A DNA stretch of 30,821 bases, from assembly GCA_046094425.1 (NCBI GenBank), contig JBJTHI010000119.1, positions 1 to 30,821 on the forward strand. The letters are read 5' to 3'. Source of the DNA: JANPCX01 sp046094425. GTDB lineage: Bacteria; Pseudomonadota; Gammaproteobacteria; Burkholderiales; Burkholderiaceae_C. The stretch's first letter is position 1, and every line of letters starts with the position of its first letter. The position numbers were made by a program, and so were the translations under genes. Shown here in pieces: positions 23,027 through 30,682 of the stretch. The notes beneath the pieces are model-generated. The model was not told where the DNA came from. It did not search any database and saw only the letters and a program-made list of their open reading frames with translations.

Positions 23027-23329
23027 CCTAGATCCGGCAGTTGACCGCTTTCTTCCGCTGGCAACACCTGATGAATACTGAGATTTCTACACACGAAGGC
23101 CATCCCCTCTTGGGTGAAAGCGCTACGCACTCGATTGAGCTGTGCTGCGGCATGCTGGCGGCGTTGCTCCGCCAAAGCCAGAGGCTTTGGCCCTCGTCAG
23201 GCACAAACAGTCCTCAAGGACTGTTTGTGTCCGGACTCAGCCTTGCGGGCATGAGCCCGCAGCGTCGTCACGCCTTGCCAGCCCACCGCATCACAGCCCA
23301 CTCGGGCGCGTCCAACTGCCGGATCTAGG
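23027..23329. mobile_element. Palindrome-ended (MITE-like) element, copy B (303 bp), inserted in a phd-vapC operon
   Basis: CCTAGATCCGGCAGTTG (23027-23043) and CAACTGCCGGATCTAGG (23313-23329) are perfect 17-bp terminal inverted repeats. TTGAA flanks both sides (23022-23026 and 23330-23334), consistent with a 5-bp target duplication. The interior matches copy A (19663-19898) in reverse orientation and carries an additional block with two perfect hairpins, 23172-23190 and 23202-23229, plus the shared GCGGGC-N4-GCCCGC hairpin (23245-23260). It encodes no recognisable protein. It accounts for all of the gap between antitoxin and toxin. Removing it with one TTGAA leaves the toxin ATG 13 bases after the antitoxin stop. 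Confidence 0.82.
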
Positions 23330-23338
23330 TTGAATCTC

Positions 23339-23749
23339 ATGTTCTTGCTGGACACCAATGTGATTTCCGAGCTGCGTCGCACCAAACCACATGGCGCGGT
23401 GCTCGCGTGGTTGAAGGCGGTGCCCGAGCAAGATCTGCATTTGTCGGCGGTGAGTTTGGGCGAGATTCAAGCGGGCATCGAACTCACGCGCGAGCAAGAT
23501 GCTGATAAGGCACAGGCACTGGAGGCGTGGGCTGAGTTACTCGCAGCGTCTTACAACGTCCTGCCCATGGACGCAGAAACCTTCCGCATCTGGGCGCGTT
23601 TGATGCACCGCCGCTCAGACACCCTGTATGAAGACGCCATGATTGCCGCTACCGCCAAACGCCATCAACTCACAGTCGCCACCCGCAACGTGAGCGACTT
23701 TGCTCACTTCGGCGTGGACGTGGTGAACCCGTTTGAGGCCAAGAAGTAA
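23339..23749 (+). CDS. VapC-type PIN-domain ribonuclease toxin
   Basis: A 136-aa PIN-domain protein, predicted to be the toxin of a type II system cutting RNA with metal-bound acidic residues. These are D5 (FLLDTNVIS), E42 (SLGEIQAG), D99 (YEDAMIAATA) and D120 (RNVSDF). The set is complete, so the toxin appears intact. The ATG at 23339 gives the standard PIN start. The antitoxin gene upstream is separated from it by a 303-bp inserted element, so toxin expression now depends on readthrough through several hairpins or on a promoter inside the element. Confidence 0.9.
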   Translation: MFLLDTNVISELRRTKPHGAVLAWLKAVPEQDLHLSAVSLGEIQAGIELTREQDADKAQALEAWAELLAASYNVLPMDAETFRIWARLMHRRSDTLYEDAMIAATAKRHQLTVATRNVSDFAHFGVDVVNPFEAKK

Positions 23750-23767
23750 GCGCGCAAACGAAGCAAA

Positions 23768-25087
23768 TCACGCCTGCGCAAACACCACCGTCGCCACCAG
23801 CCCTTGCGGCTCGCGGTTGCTCAAGCGCAGTTGCGCGCCTTGGGCGCGCAGCAGGTTGTGGGCAATGGCCAGGCCGAGTCCGGTGCCACCGGTGTCGCGG
23901 TTGCGTGAGGCCTCGGTGCGAAAGAAGGGCTCCAAAATTTTGTCGAGCAACTTGGGCGGTACGCCGGGGCCGTCGTCTTCTATGCGAATTTGTAGTGCAT
24001 CGGTATCTTGCCGCAGTTGAATGCGGGCGCGCTCGCCGTATTTCACCGCGTTGTCCACCAGGTTTTGCAGCGCCCGCTCCAACGCGCGCGGGGCACAGCG
24101 CAGCGGACTGTTCGCCAGGCCTTCAAGTTGTACCGACAGTCCCATGTCGGTGTAACGCTCGACCAAGGTTTCTAGGAGGGCATTGATGTCCACCGGCACC
24201 AGGGCCTCACGCAACTGGCTGCTGTGGGCGTAGTCCAGGCCTTCTTGGATCAGCAAGTTCATGGCGTCGATGTCTTGCTCCAAGCGGTTGCGGTCTTGGC
24301 TTTCGGGCAGGGCACCCAAACGCAAACGCAGCCGGGTGAGCGGTGTTTTGAGGTCGTGTGAGATGGACGCGAGGATTTGTGTGCGCTCGTTCAAATGCGA
24401 CTGAAGTGCACGCTGCATGGCATTGAAAGCCGCCGTGGCGCGGCGTACCTCACTGGCGCCCACTTCTTGCAGTGGCGGTGCGTCCAGGTTTTGCCCCAGC
24501 GACTGCGCTGCATTGGCCAATCGTGTGAGGGGCCGGGTGGCCAGGCGTACAGCCCACCACGCGGCGGCCATCACCAGCAGTGACACGGCTGCCACGTAAA
24601 CCAACACCGTGCCCATGGAAGGCGGGGCAAACGGGGGTTTGCGGCTGGGGAAACTGACGATCAGCTTTTGTTGCGCGTTGAAGGGCAACTCAATCGCAGG
24701 ACAGGCTTCGTCTTGTGGTCTCCACAGAATGGGTCGGGCTGGTGTTTCAGACCGCAGGCCCGCTTGAACCAGGCGCCTTTGCAACACCGCTGCCGTTTCT
24801 TCCAGCGCTGCCGATGCCAGTGAGGGATGGGAGGCTTCGCCCACATCCTCCAAGGTCAACCGGTACTGCCCGCGTTGATTGAGTTCGTTCAATTGCGCGG
24901 TGCGTTCGGCCGGCGTCAGGTTTTGCATGCGTGTTTTAGTGAACACCACATCGGTGGCCATGAACTCATTCATGCTGGTGCGCCCCTCGCGCCCCATCAG
25001 CACCAGCACGCCACCAAAACTGAACACTTGAATACCCAAGGTCACCAGAACCAAAATCAAAAACAAGCGAGCAGCCAGCGATTTCAT
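23768..25087 (-). CDS. Sensor histidine kinase of an OmpR-type two-component system
   Basis: A 439-aa inner-membrane kinase. There are two membrane segments (about 7-31 and 160-182) enclosing a 130-residue periplasmic sensor region, then a HAMP domain (RLATRPLTRLANAAQSLG). The phosphoacceptor is H244 in SISHDLKTPLTRLR. The ATP-binding domain has an N box (N346 in QNLVDNAVKYG), G1 (DDGPGVP, 371-377) and G2 (GGTGLGLAI, 400-408). It is EnvZ-like in layout. It overlaps the response regulator gene by 4 bp (ATGA), so the pair is cotranscribed. It faces away from an envelope transport operon that it may control. Confidence 0.93.
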   Translation of the reverse strand: MKSLAARLFLILVLVTLGIQVFSFGGVLVLMGREGRTSMNEFMATDVVFTKTRMQNLTPAERTAQLNELNQRGQYRLTLEDVGEASHPSLASAALEETAAVLQRRLVQAGLRSETPARPILWRPQDEACPAIELPFNAQQKLIVSFPSRKPPFAPPSMGTVLVYVAAVSLLVMAAAWWAVRLATRPLTRLANAAQSLGQNLDAPPLQEVGASEVRRATAAFNAMQRALQSHLNERTQILASISHDLKTPLTRLRLRLGALPESQDRNRLEQDIDAMNLLIQEGLDYAHSSQLREALVPVDINALLETLVERYTDMGLSVQLEGLANSPLRCAPRALERALQNLVDNAVKYGERARIQLRQDTDALQIRIEDDGPGVPPKLLDKILEPFFRTEASRNRDTGGTGLGLAIAHNLLRAQGAQLRLSNREPQGLVATVVFAQA

Positions 25088-25854
25088 GTGCCTGCTCCCG
25101 TTTGAAATCCGGGCGGCTTTTGCGCATGGGGATCGACCGCTTTGGACAGCACATATCCTTCGTTGCGTACCGTTTTCACATACTCGGGTTCGCGGGCATC
25201 GTCACCTAGCCGTTTGCGCAGGCGGCTGACACGCAAATCAATGGAGCGGTCAAACACGTCGGCCTCGCGGCCTGCCAAGGCCACCAACAGGTGGTCGCGG
25301 GTGACCACCCGCTGCGGGTGGTCTAGCAAGAAGCGCAGCAGGGTGTATTCGGCGGACTGCAGCGGGCTCACGGTGCCGCCCCGGGCGATGAGGTGGCGCT
25401 CCACGGTGTCGAGCAGCCAGTCGCCAAAGGCCAGATAGCGGGCCTCGGTGGCGCGTGGTGTGCCAGGGGGCAGCATGCGGGCGCGGCGCAGCACTGCACG
25501 CAGCCGCGCCAGCAGTTCGCGCGGTACAAAGGGCTTGCCAAGGTAGTCGTCTGCGCCCAGTTCCAGGCCGATGATGCGATCCACATCGTCGGCTCGGGCG
25601 GTCAGCATCAGTACTGGGATGTGGGCATAGTGCCCTTGTTCACGCAGGCCGCGAAACAGGCTCAGGCCGTCTTCACCGGGCAGCATCAAGTCCAGAACGA
25701 TGGCGTCCACCGGTTGGTTCAGCAGCACCGAACGCATTTGTTTGCCGTCGGCGGCGCAGCTCACCCGCAGCTCGTTTTTCTGCAGGTAGTCAGCTAGCAG
25801 TTGGCGGATGTCGGGGTCGTCATCAACGATGAGAACGTGGTCGGGGTGGTTCAT
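25084..25854 (-). CDS. OmpR-family response regulator
   Basis: A 256-aa DNA-binding response regulator. The receiver domain has an acidic pocket at D11-D13, phosphoacceptor D55 (IVLDLMLPGEDG), T85 and K107 (KPF). A winged-helix output domain follows (LLRFLLDHPQRVVTRDHLL, then RSIDLRVSRLRKRLGDD, YVKTVRNEGYVL). The start at 25854 begins MNHPDHVLIVDDD; longer upstream frames lack similarity to the family. Ten-base-spaced direct repeats in the intergenic region between it and the DUF2141 gene are candidate binding sites. It is likely phosphorylated by the overlapping kinase gene product. Confidence 0.94.
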   Translation of the reverse strand: MNHPDHVLIVDDDPDIRQLLADYLQKNELRVSCAADGKQMRSVLLNQPVDAIVLDLMLPGEDGLSLFRGLREQGHYAHIPVLMLTARADDVDRIIGLELGADDYLGKPFVPRELLARLRAVLRRARMLPPGTPRATEARYLAFGDWLLDTVERHLIARGGTVSPLQSAEYTLLRFLLDHPQRVVTRDHLLVALAGREADVFDRSIDLRVSRLRKRLGDDAREPEYVKTVRNEGYVLSKAVDPHAQKPPGFQTGAGT

Positions 25855-25899
25855 GGTGAGCTCATTATTGCGGCAGGTGTCGTAGCAACGCTGACCTTT

Positions 25900-25919
25900 C
25901 ATGTATCGCCATGTAGCGT
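25900..25919. promoter_or_regulatory. Tandem 10-bp repeats, candidate response-regulator site
   Basis: CATGTATCGC (25900-25909) and CATGTAGCGT (25910-25919) are direct repeats exactly one helical turn apart, the arrangement bound by OmpR-family dimers. Read on the minus strand the core is TACAT-N5-TACAT, similar to the RstA box. It lies 45 bp upstream of the response regulator start and 135 bp upstream of the DUF2141 gene start, in their shared intergenic region. Confidence 0.5.
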
Positions 25920-26054
25920 TCTTTGTCGCCATCTGTCTAAGCCCACAGTGGGCTGCAGACGGGTACAAATCTCTGCCTGCGCTGACACACCGGGCATACA
26001 TGCGGCGGATTCAATGAAGTCCTTCTCAACTCAAACCTTGTTTGGAGGACTTTC

Positions 26055-26474
26055 ATGAAAACCTTGCGTTCACTGTCTTTGGCTTGTGGCCTGTTGTTGT
26101 TTCTGACCACCGCCAGCCAGGCCGCCGACCTCACGGTCACTGTGCTCGGTGCCACCCATCAAAAAGGACAAGTCGCCATGGCGCTGTTCAATGCTGCTGC
26201 CACGTTCCCGGGCGAACCCACGGTGGGGCAGCGCGTGGCTGCCGCCACGCAAGTGGAGCTGGTGTTCAAAAACCTGGCACCAGGCCGGTACGCGCTCTCG
26301 GCCTACCACGATGAAAACGACAACCAGAAGCTAGACCGTGGCACCTTTGGCATTCCCAAGGAGCGTTATGGCTTCAGCCGCGACGCCCGAGGAGCGGGTG
26401 GCCCCCCCGAGTTCCGCGACGCCGCTTTCGAAGTGAAAGAAGGCGACAACCGCGTGCAGTTGCAACTGCGCTGA
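26055..26474 (+). CDS. DUF2141 secreted protein, first gene of the envelope operon
   Basis: A 139-aa periplasmic protein with a Sec signal peptide (LACGLLLFLTTASQAA). The mature domain is DUF2141, a small beta-sandwich, with the family hallmark AYHDENDNQKLDRGTFGIPKE (key residues HDEN.N.KLD and FGIPKE) and YGFSRDARG. The acidic HDENDNQKLD loop looks like a calcium-binding site, but this is inference. GGAGG at 26044-26048 gives strong initiation. It is 11 bp before the ABC ATPase gene and diverges from the two-component system. The family has no established function. Confidence 0.87.
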   Translation: MKTLRSLSLACGLLLFLTTASQAADLTVTVLGATHQKGQVAMALFNAAATFPGEPTVGQRVAAATQVELVFKNLAPGRYALSAYHDENDNQKLDRGTFGIPKERYGFSRDARGAGGPPEFRDAAFEVKEGDNRVQLQLR

Positions 26475-26485
26475 AGGAGAAGCGC

Positions 26486-27229
26486 ATGATCAACACTCAT
26501 TCCTCTGTGGCCCTGTTGCCCATCGCTCGGCTGCGTGGCGTCTGCAAACGGTATCGCATGGGTGCCACCGAAGTGCGTGCCTTGCGCCAAGTGGATCTGG
26601 ATGTGCGGCCCGGTGAATTCACCGTCATTGCGGGCCCTTCGGGCAGTGGCAAAAGCACGCTGCTGCATTTGCTGGGTGCGCTGGACCGCCCCGACCAAGG
26701 CCAGGTCGAAGTCGCACAGCAGAACCTGGCAGGTTTGTCAAAAAACGCACTGGCCGAGTTCCGCGCCCACCGCATTGGTTTTGTTTTTCAGAGCTTCAAC
26801 CTGTTGCCCGTCTTGACGGCCTTGGAGAACGTGGCCTATCCGATGCAACTGGGTAGCGTGCCCCCCGCAAAGCGCCGCGAATCTGCCATGGATTTGTTGG
26901 CCTCCGTGGGGTTGGCGGGCAAAGAAGCACACAAACCTGGTGAACTCTCCGGCGGCCAGCGCCAGCGCGTGGCCATTGCACGGGCCTTGGCCAACGCGCC
27001 CGACATTTTGATTGCCGACGAGCCCACCGCCAACCTGGATCGCAAAACCGGGGCCGACATCATCGACCTGTTGCGGCAAACCAAAGACCGCACCGGCACC
27101 AGCGTGGTGTTCTCGTCGCACGACCCCGCAGTGCTGGAGGCTGCCGATACGCGGGTTTTCATCGTCGACGGCGGAATCGAACGCGTTGAACACATCAACC
27201 ATTTCTCCACCGATGAGGTGCGCTCATGA
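26486..27229 (+). CDS. ABC transporter ATPase (LolD/MacB-type)
   Basis: A 247-aa ATPase. Walker A GPSGSGKST is at residues 50-58, Q-loop Q102 (FVFQSFNLLPVLTALENV), signature LSGGQ 154-158, Walker B ILIADEP with E179, and H-loop H212. The FQSFNLLP and SVGLAGKEAHKPGELSGG segments place it in the LolD/MacB/FtsE group that drives extraction or mechanotransmission rather than import. AAGGAG precedes the ATG. It overlaps the permease gene by 4 bp. The partner permease and the LolA-like carrier two genes downstream suggest movement of lipids or lipoproteins out of the inner membrane. Confidence 0.93.
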   Translation: MINTHSSVALLPIARLRGVCKRYRMGATEVRALRQVDLDVRPGEFTVIAGPSGSGKSTLLHLLGALDRPDQGQVEVAQQNLAGLSKNALAEFRAHRIGFVFQSFNLLPVLTALENVAYPMQLGSVPPAKRRESAMDLLASVGLAGKEAHKPGELSGGQRQRVAIARALANAPDILIADEPTANLDRKTGADIIDLLRQTKDRTGTSVVFSSHDPAVLEAADTRVFIVDGGIERVEHINHFSTDEVRS

Positions 27230-28662
27230 ACATTTTTTCCTTGGCGCTGCGTAATGTGCTGCGCAATCGCCGTCGCACGGCCCTCACCCTGGCTGCACTG
27301 GGCGTTGCCGCCTCGGCCATGGTGATGTTGGGTGGTTATGTCAGCGCCACCATCAAAGGCCTGCAAACCACCACCGTGCGGCAAACCGGCCACCTGCAAA
27401 TCATGGTGCGGGGTTACCTGGACTTTGGTCGAGGTAACCCCAGTGGTTATGCCATTCGACAGGTGGACGAACTGGTGGCCGCGCTGAAGTCAGACCCCGG
27501 CTTAAAGCCCTTGGTACAGGTCGTGACACCGGTGCTTCATGTGCAGGGCGTGGCCGGGCAGTTCGCCAGCGGCCTGTCCAGCAACTTCGTCGGCAGTGCC
27601 TGGGTGCCGCAAGACCGCAACAGCATGTTGGCCTGGGATGGTCAGGGCATGCGCTTCCCGCCCGCGCCCAACCACTTACGCCAGGATCAGCCCGAAAGTG
27701 GCGTGATTGGCGTCGGCCTGGCCCAGTTGTTGGGCTTGTGTGAGGCGCTGGAGGTCAAACAATGTGCCCGGCCACCGGCTCAAACCGCAGCGCCTGGTCC
27801 ACGCATGGCCGATGACCTGGCCCTCTTGAGCCAGCAGGTGCGTGCGAGCACTGCGGCACCTGCCTCTAGCGACGACGAGGTGCCGATTGAGCTGCTGTCC
27901 AGCAGCCAGGGCGGCGCGCCGAATGTGATCCGCATGAATGTGGCGCGCGCCGAACTCCAAGGTGTGCGCGATTTGGATCGCATGTATGTTGGGATGCCGC
28001 TGGCACTGGCCCAGCGTTTGGTGTTTGGCGGCGATGCAGCGGGCGCATCGGCGCTGGTGGTGCAACTCCATCGAACTGCCGACATGCCGCTGGCGCGGCA
28101 ACGCATCGAATCTTTGCTGGCGGCCCGAGTGGCATCCGCACCCACGCCTGGCGTTGATGGGCTCATGCCGCAAGACCTGGAAGTGCGCGAATTCCAGGAG
28201 GTGGCCCCGTCCTACAACCAGGTGGTTGCCATGTTCAACAGTGTTTTCGGATTTGTTTCGTTGTTGATGGTGGTGGTCACGCTGTTTTCCGTGGCCAACA
28301 CGGTGAACATGGCTGTGAGCGAGCGCACCGCCGAGATCGGCACCTTGCAGGCCCTGGGCTTGAAGCAGCGCCACATCCGTGCCCTCTTCATTGTGGAGGG
28401 AGGCCTCATCGGTGCGGCGGGTGCCGCCCTGGGCGTGGTCATGGCGTTGCTGGTGTCCGAGTACGGCATCAATCCTGCGGGCTGGAAGTGGACTCCACCG
28501 GGCAACTCCGTTGGCGTGCCTGTGGGCATTGATGTGTGGGGCAGTGGCTCGTTGTGCCTGGGTGTGTTGACGGCATTGACCTTGCTGGCCTGCCTGTCTT
28601 CTTGGTGGCCTGCCAACCGCGCGTCGAAGATGGAAATTGTGGAGGCCTTGCGTCATGCCTAA
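27226..28662 (+). CDS. ABC transporter permease, FtsX/LolE/MacB type
   Basis: A 478-aa permease with one N-terminal membrane helix (about 19-40), a large periplasmic domain (about 41-335) and three C-terminal helices (about 340-362, 387-411, 445-465). This is the type VII ABC layout of LolC/LolE and MacB. SERTAEIGTLQALGLKQRHIRALF is the conserved coupling region and ANRASKMEIVEALRH the usual C terminus. The periplasmic domain has a Pro/Ala-rich insertion with two cysteines at about 174-235 (LGLCEALEVKQC onward), which I do not recognise from LolE. Only one permease gene is present, implying a homodimer. Confidence 0.9.
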   Translation: MNIFSLALRNVLRNRRRTALTLAALGVAASAMVMLGGYVSATIKGLQTTTVRQTGHLQIMVRGYLDFGRGNPSGYAIRQVDELVAALKSDPGLKPLVQVVTPVLHVQGVAGQFASGLSSNFVGSAWVPQDRNSMLAWDGQGMRFPPAPNHLRQDQPESGVIGVGLAQLLGLCEALEVKQCARPPAQTAAPGPRMADDLALLSQQVRASTAAPASSDDEVPIELLSSSQGGAPNVIRMNVARAELQGVRDLDRMYVGMPLALAQRLVFGGDAAGASALVVQLHRTADMPLARQRIESLLAARVASAPTPGVDGLMPQDLEVREFQEVAPSYNQVVAMFNSVFGFVSLLMVVVTLFSVANTVNMAVSERTAEIGTLQALGLKQRHIRALFIVEGGLIGAAGAALGVVMALLVSEYGINPAGWKWTPPGNSVGVPVGIDVWGSGSLCLGVLTALTLLACLSSWWPANRASKMEIVEALRHA

Positions 28663-29464
28663 CTCCAACAACATTTTGCTTCGTTGGTTATGCCAACGTT
28701 TGTTGATCACCTCGGTGTTGGGTTTGTGGCCAGCCCACGGGGTGCTGGCGCAAACCGAGGCCGATGCCCAGGCTTTGCTGGTTGCCAGTGATGCGGTGCG
28801 CAACCCGCCGGGCAGTTTTTCCGTGCAACTGACCTTGACCGAATTTCGCAAGGGCCAACAGAACAACCGCTCGGGCCTCTTGATTTACGCCAAGCCTTCC
28901 CAAAGCGGCCAATACAACAACCTGGTGCGTTTCATGGCCCCCGCGCGAGACGCCAACAAGCTCATGCTGCGCAGTGGCAACGACCTGTGGTTTTACGACC
29001 CCGCCACCAAAGCCAGCGTGCGCATCTCCGCCCAGCAGCGCCTGCTCGGCCAGGCCAGCAACGGCGACGTGATGAGCACCAATTTGGCTCGAGACTACAA
29101 CGCGCAGTGGGTGGGTGAAGCGGTGGTGAAAGACGGCGAAGGCCGCGATTGTTCCTGCGTACACCTGCGCCTCAAAAGCACTGGCACCCACGTGCCCTAT
29201 CCGAACGTGGAGTACTGGATCAATCCCCGCAACCAGCGGCCGGTGATGGCACGGTTCTTCACCAGCGAAGGGCGGCTGCTCAAAACGGCTTACTTCCGCA
29301 AGTTTCAAGAGGTGCTCGGTTTGCAACGCCCTACCGAGACAGTGATCATCGATGGCCTAGACCCCGACTGGGTCACCTTGATGCAAAGCACACAGGTCAC
29401 CCCCCGCGAGGTGCCCGACAGTTGGCTGCAGCGCGACCACCTGGCGCGTTTCACGGGCGAATGA
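28655..29464 (+). CDS. LolA-like outer-membrane lipoprotein-sorting protein
   Basis: A 269-aa periplasmic protein with a signal peptide ending near PAHGVLAQ. The mature part has the LolA-like fold, an incomplete beta-barrel able to hold an acyl chain. Supporting segments are YAKPSQSGQYNNLVRFMAP, GNDLWFYDPATKASVRIS, NLARDYNAQWVGE and YPNVEYWINPRNQRPVMARFFTSEGRLLKTAYF. It belongs to the group annotated as outer-membrane lipoprotein-sorting protein rather than to LolA itself. GGAGG at 28641-28645 supports the ATG at 28655, which overlaps the permease stop by 8 bp. It is the expected shuttle between the ABC transporter and the outer membrane. Confidence 0.87.
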   Translation: MPNSNNILLRWLCQRLLITSVLGLWPAHGVLAQTEADAQALLVASDAVRNPPGSFSVQLTLTEFRKGQQNNRSGLLIYAKPSQSGQYNNLVRFMAPARDANKLMLRSGNDLWFYDPATKASVRISAQQRLLGQASNGDVMSTNLARDYNAQWVGEAVVKDGEGRDCSCVHLRLKSTGTHVPYPNVEYWINPRNQRPVMARFFTSEGRLLKTAYFRKFQEVLGLQRPTETVIIDGLDPDWVTLMQSTQVTPREVPDSWLQRDHLARFTGE

Positions 29465-30654
29465 ACATGCTGCTACGAACCCTGCTGTGCAGCTTGGCCG
29501 TGTGCTGTGCGCTGGCACCTAACGCTCACGCCCAGGCCATCGACCCCTTGGCCTTGACGCCCAGCGACGACACGCCCGATCCCACGCCCGCCAGCAGCAG
29601 CGGCCTGCGCCTGGAGGTGCAGGCGCAAACGGCGAATCTGCGCTTCATACCAGCGGGACTGGCTCGTCAGCAACAGCGCGGTGTGTTGGACTTTCGGCGA
29701 GAGTGGACTGTGGCCCCCCACTTGAAACTGGGCCTCTCTAACCGCCTGGAGCAGGTGCATGCGGACACCGGCTCCCTCACCCGCCATGCCCTGCGCGAAG
29801 CCTACGCCAGTTGGCGCTGGGGCGAAGGGGCCTACCTGGACGCGGGCCGTGTGCAATGGCGCAATGGCGTGGCCAGCGGCTTCAACCCGAGCGATTTTTT
29901 GAAGCGCGGTGCGGTGCTCGACCTGGGCACCCAAAACCCGCAAGCCCTGCGCGAAAACCGTCTCGGCACCGTCATGCTGCGCCAGCAATGGCTGGGCCAC
30001 TTTGGCTCCCTGCAGCTGGCCTACATCCCCAAGCTGTCGTCCAGGCCACCCGCCGCACCGGACGCCAACCCACGTGCTCCCGCCTGGGAGCGCACCAACG
30101 CCGAAGACGCCGCACTGCTGCGTTTTGCGCCCAAGACGGGTGATACATGGACAGCCGAAAGTTTGCTCTATGCCCGCGCTGGTGAACCCCTGCGCAGCGC
30201 ACTCAACCTGACGGGCGCGCTCGGCGATGCGTGGATCGTTCACGCTGAATGGGCCGGTGGGCGCTCAAGTCGCGGTGCAGCCCGCAGCAGCACCAGCACA
30301 ACGTCATCGCGCCACGATCAAGAACTGGCCATAGGCGCAAGCTGGACCACCCCTTGGGGCTGGATCGCTACCGTGGAGCGCCACCAAAGCAGCACCGTGG
30401 GCAGCAGCGATGCCTGGTTCACCCGCCTCGCTTGGGACAACGCCTTCGGTTTGCGCCACATCAACCTCGCCGCCTTCGCCCGCATCAATTCCAACAACCA
30501 CAGCCACCTGTGGCAACTGGACGCCCGCTGGCACCTCAGCGACCACCACAGCCTGGCACTGATCTGGGGCCAGTACAGCGGCAGGCCCGGCAGTGAATAC
30601 GGGCGCGTGCCGACGCGGGCTTATGGGCAGGCGACTTGGGTGGTGTACTTCTGA
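29461..30654 (+). CDS. Outer-membrane beta-barrel protein, last gene of the envelope operon
   Basis: A 397-aa protein with a signal peptide (LLCSLAVCCALAPNAHAQA) and a mature part of alternating aromatic/hydrophobic strands and polar turns. It ends in GQATWVVYF, a C-terminal aromatic residue as required by the BAM machinery. LREAYASWRWGEGAYLDAGRVQWRNGVASGFNPSDFL resembles the substrate-pore region of DUF1302-like and other porin-type proteins found with LolA-like carriers. The ATG overlaps the previous stop (ATGA). No family can be named with certainty. Its place suggests it is the outer-membrane end of the transporter. The IS begins 28 bp after its stop. Confidence 0.82.
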   Translation: MNMLLRTLLCSLAVCCALAPNAHAQAIDPLALTPSDDTPDPTPASSSGLRLEVQAQTANLRFIPAGLARQQQRGVLDFRREWTVAPHLKLGLSNRLEQVHADTGSLTRHALREAYASWRWGEGAYLDAGRVQWRNGVASGFNPSDFLKRGAVLDLGTQNPQALRENRLGTVMLRQQWLGHFGSLQLAYIPKLSSRPPAAPDANPRAPAWERTNAEDAALLRFAPKTGDTWTAESLLYARAGEPLRSALNLTGALGDAWIVHAEWAGGRSSRGAARSSTSTTSSRHDQELAIGASWTTPWGWIATVERHQSSTVGSSDAWFTRLAWDNAFGLRHINLAAFARINSNNHSHLWQLDARWHLSDHHSLALIWGQYSGRPGSEYGRVPTRAYGQATWVVYF

Positions 30655-30682
30655 ACCGTTGTGTTCTCATTCAAAAAATGAG

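Noticed and set aside
23041..23328. Open frames inside element B between antitoxin and toxin
   Set aside because: They consist of hairpin sequence shared with element A and have no domain features or ribosome-binding sites.
29149..29460. Upstream extension of the outer-membrane barrel gene to 29149
   Set aside because: The extension overlaps the LolA-like gene by 300 bases. The signal peptide starts at 29461, which overlaps the preceding stop as ATGA.
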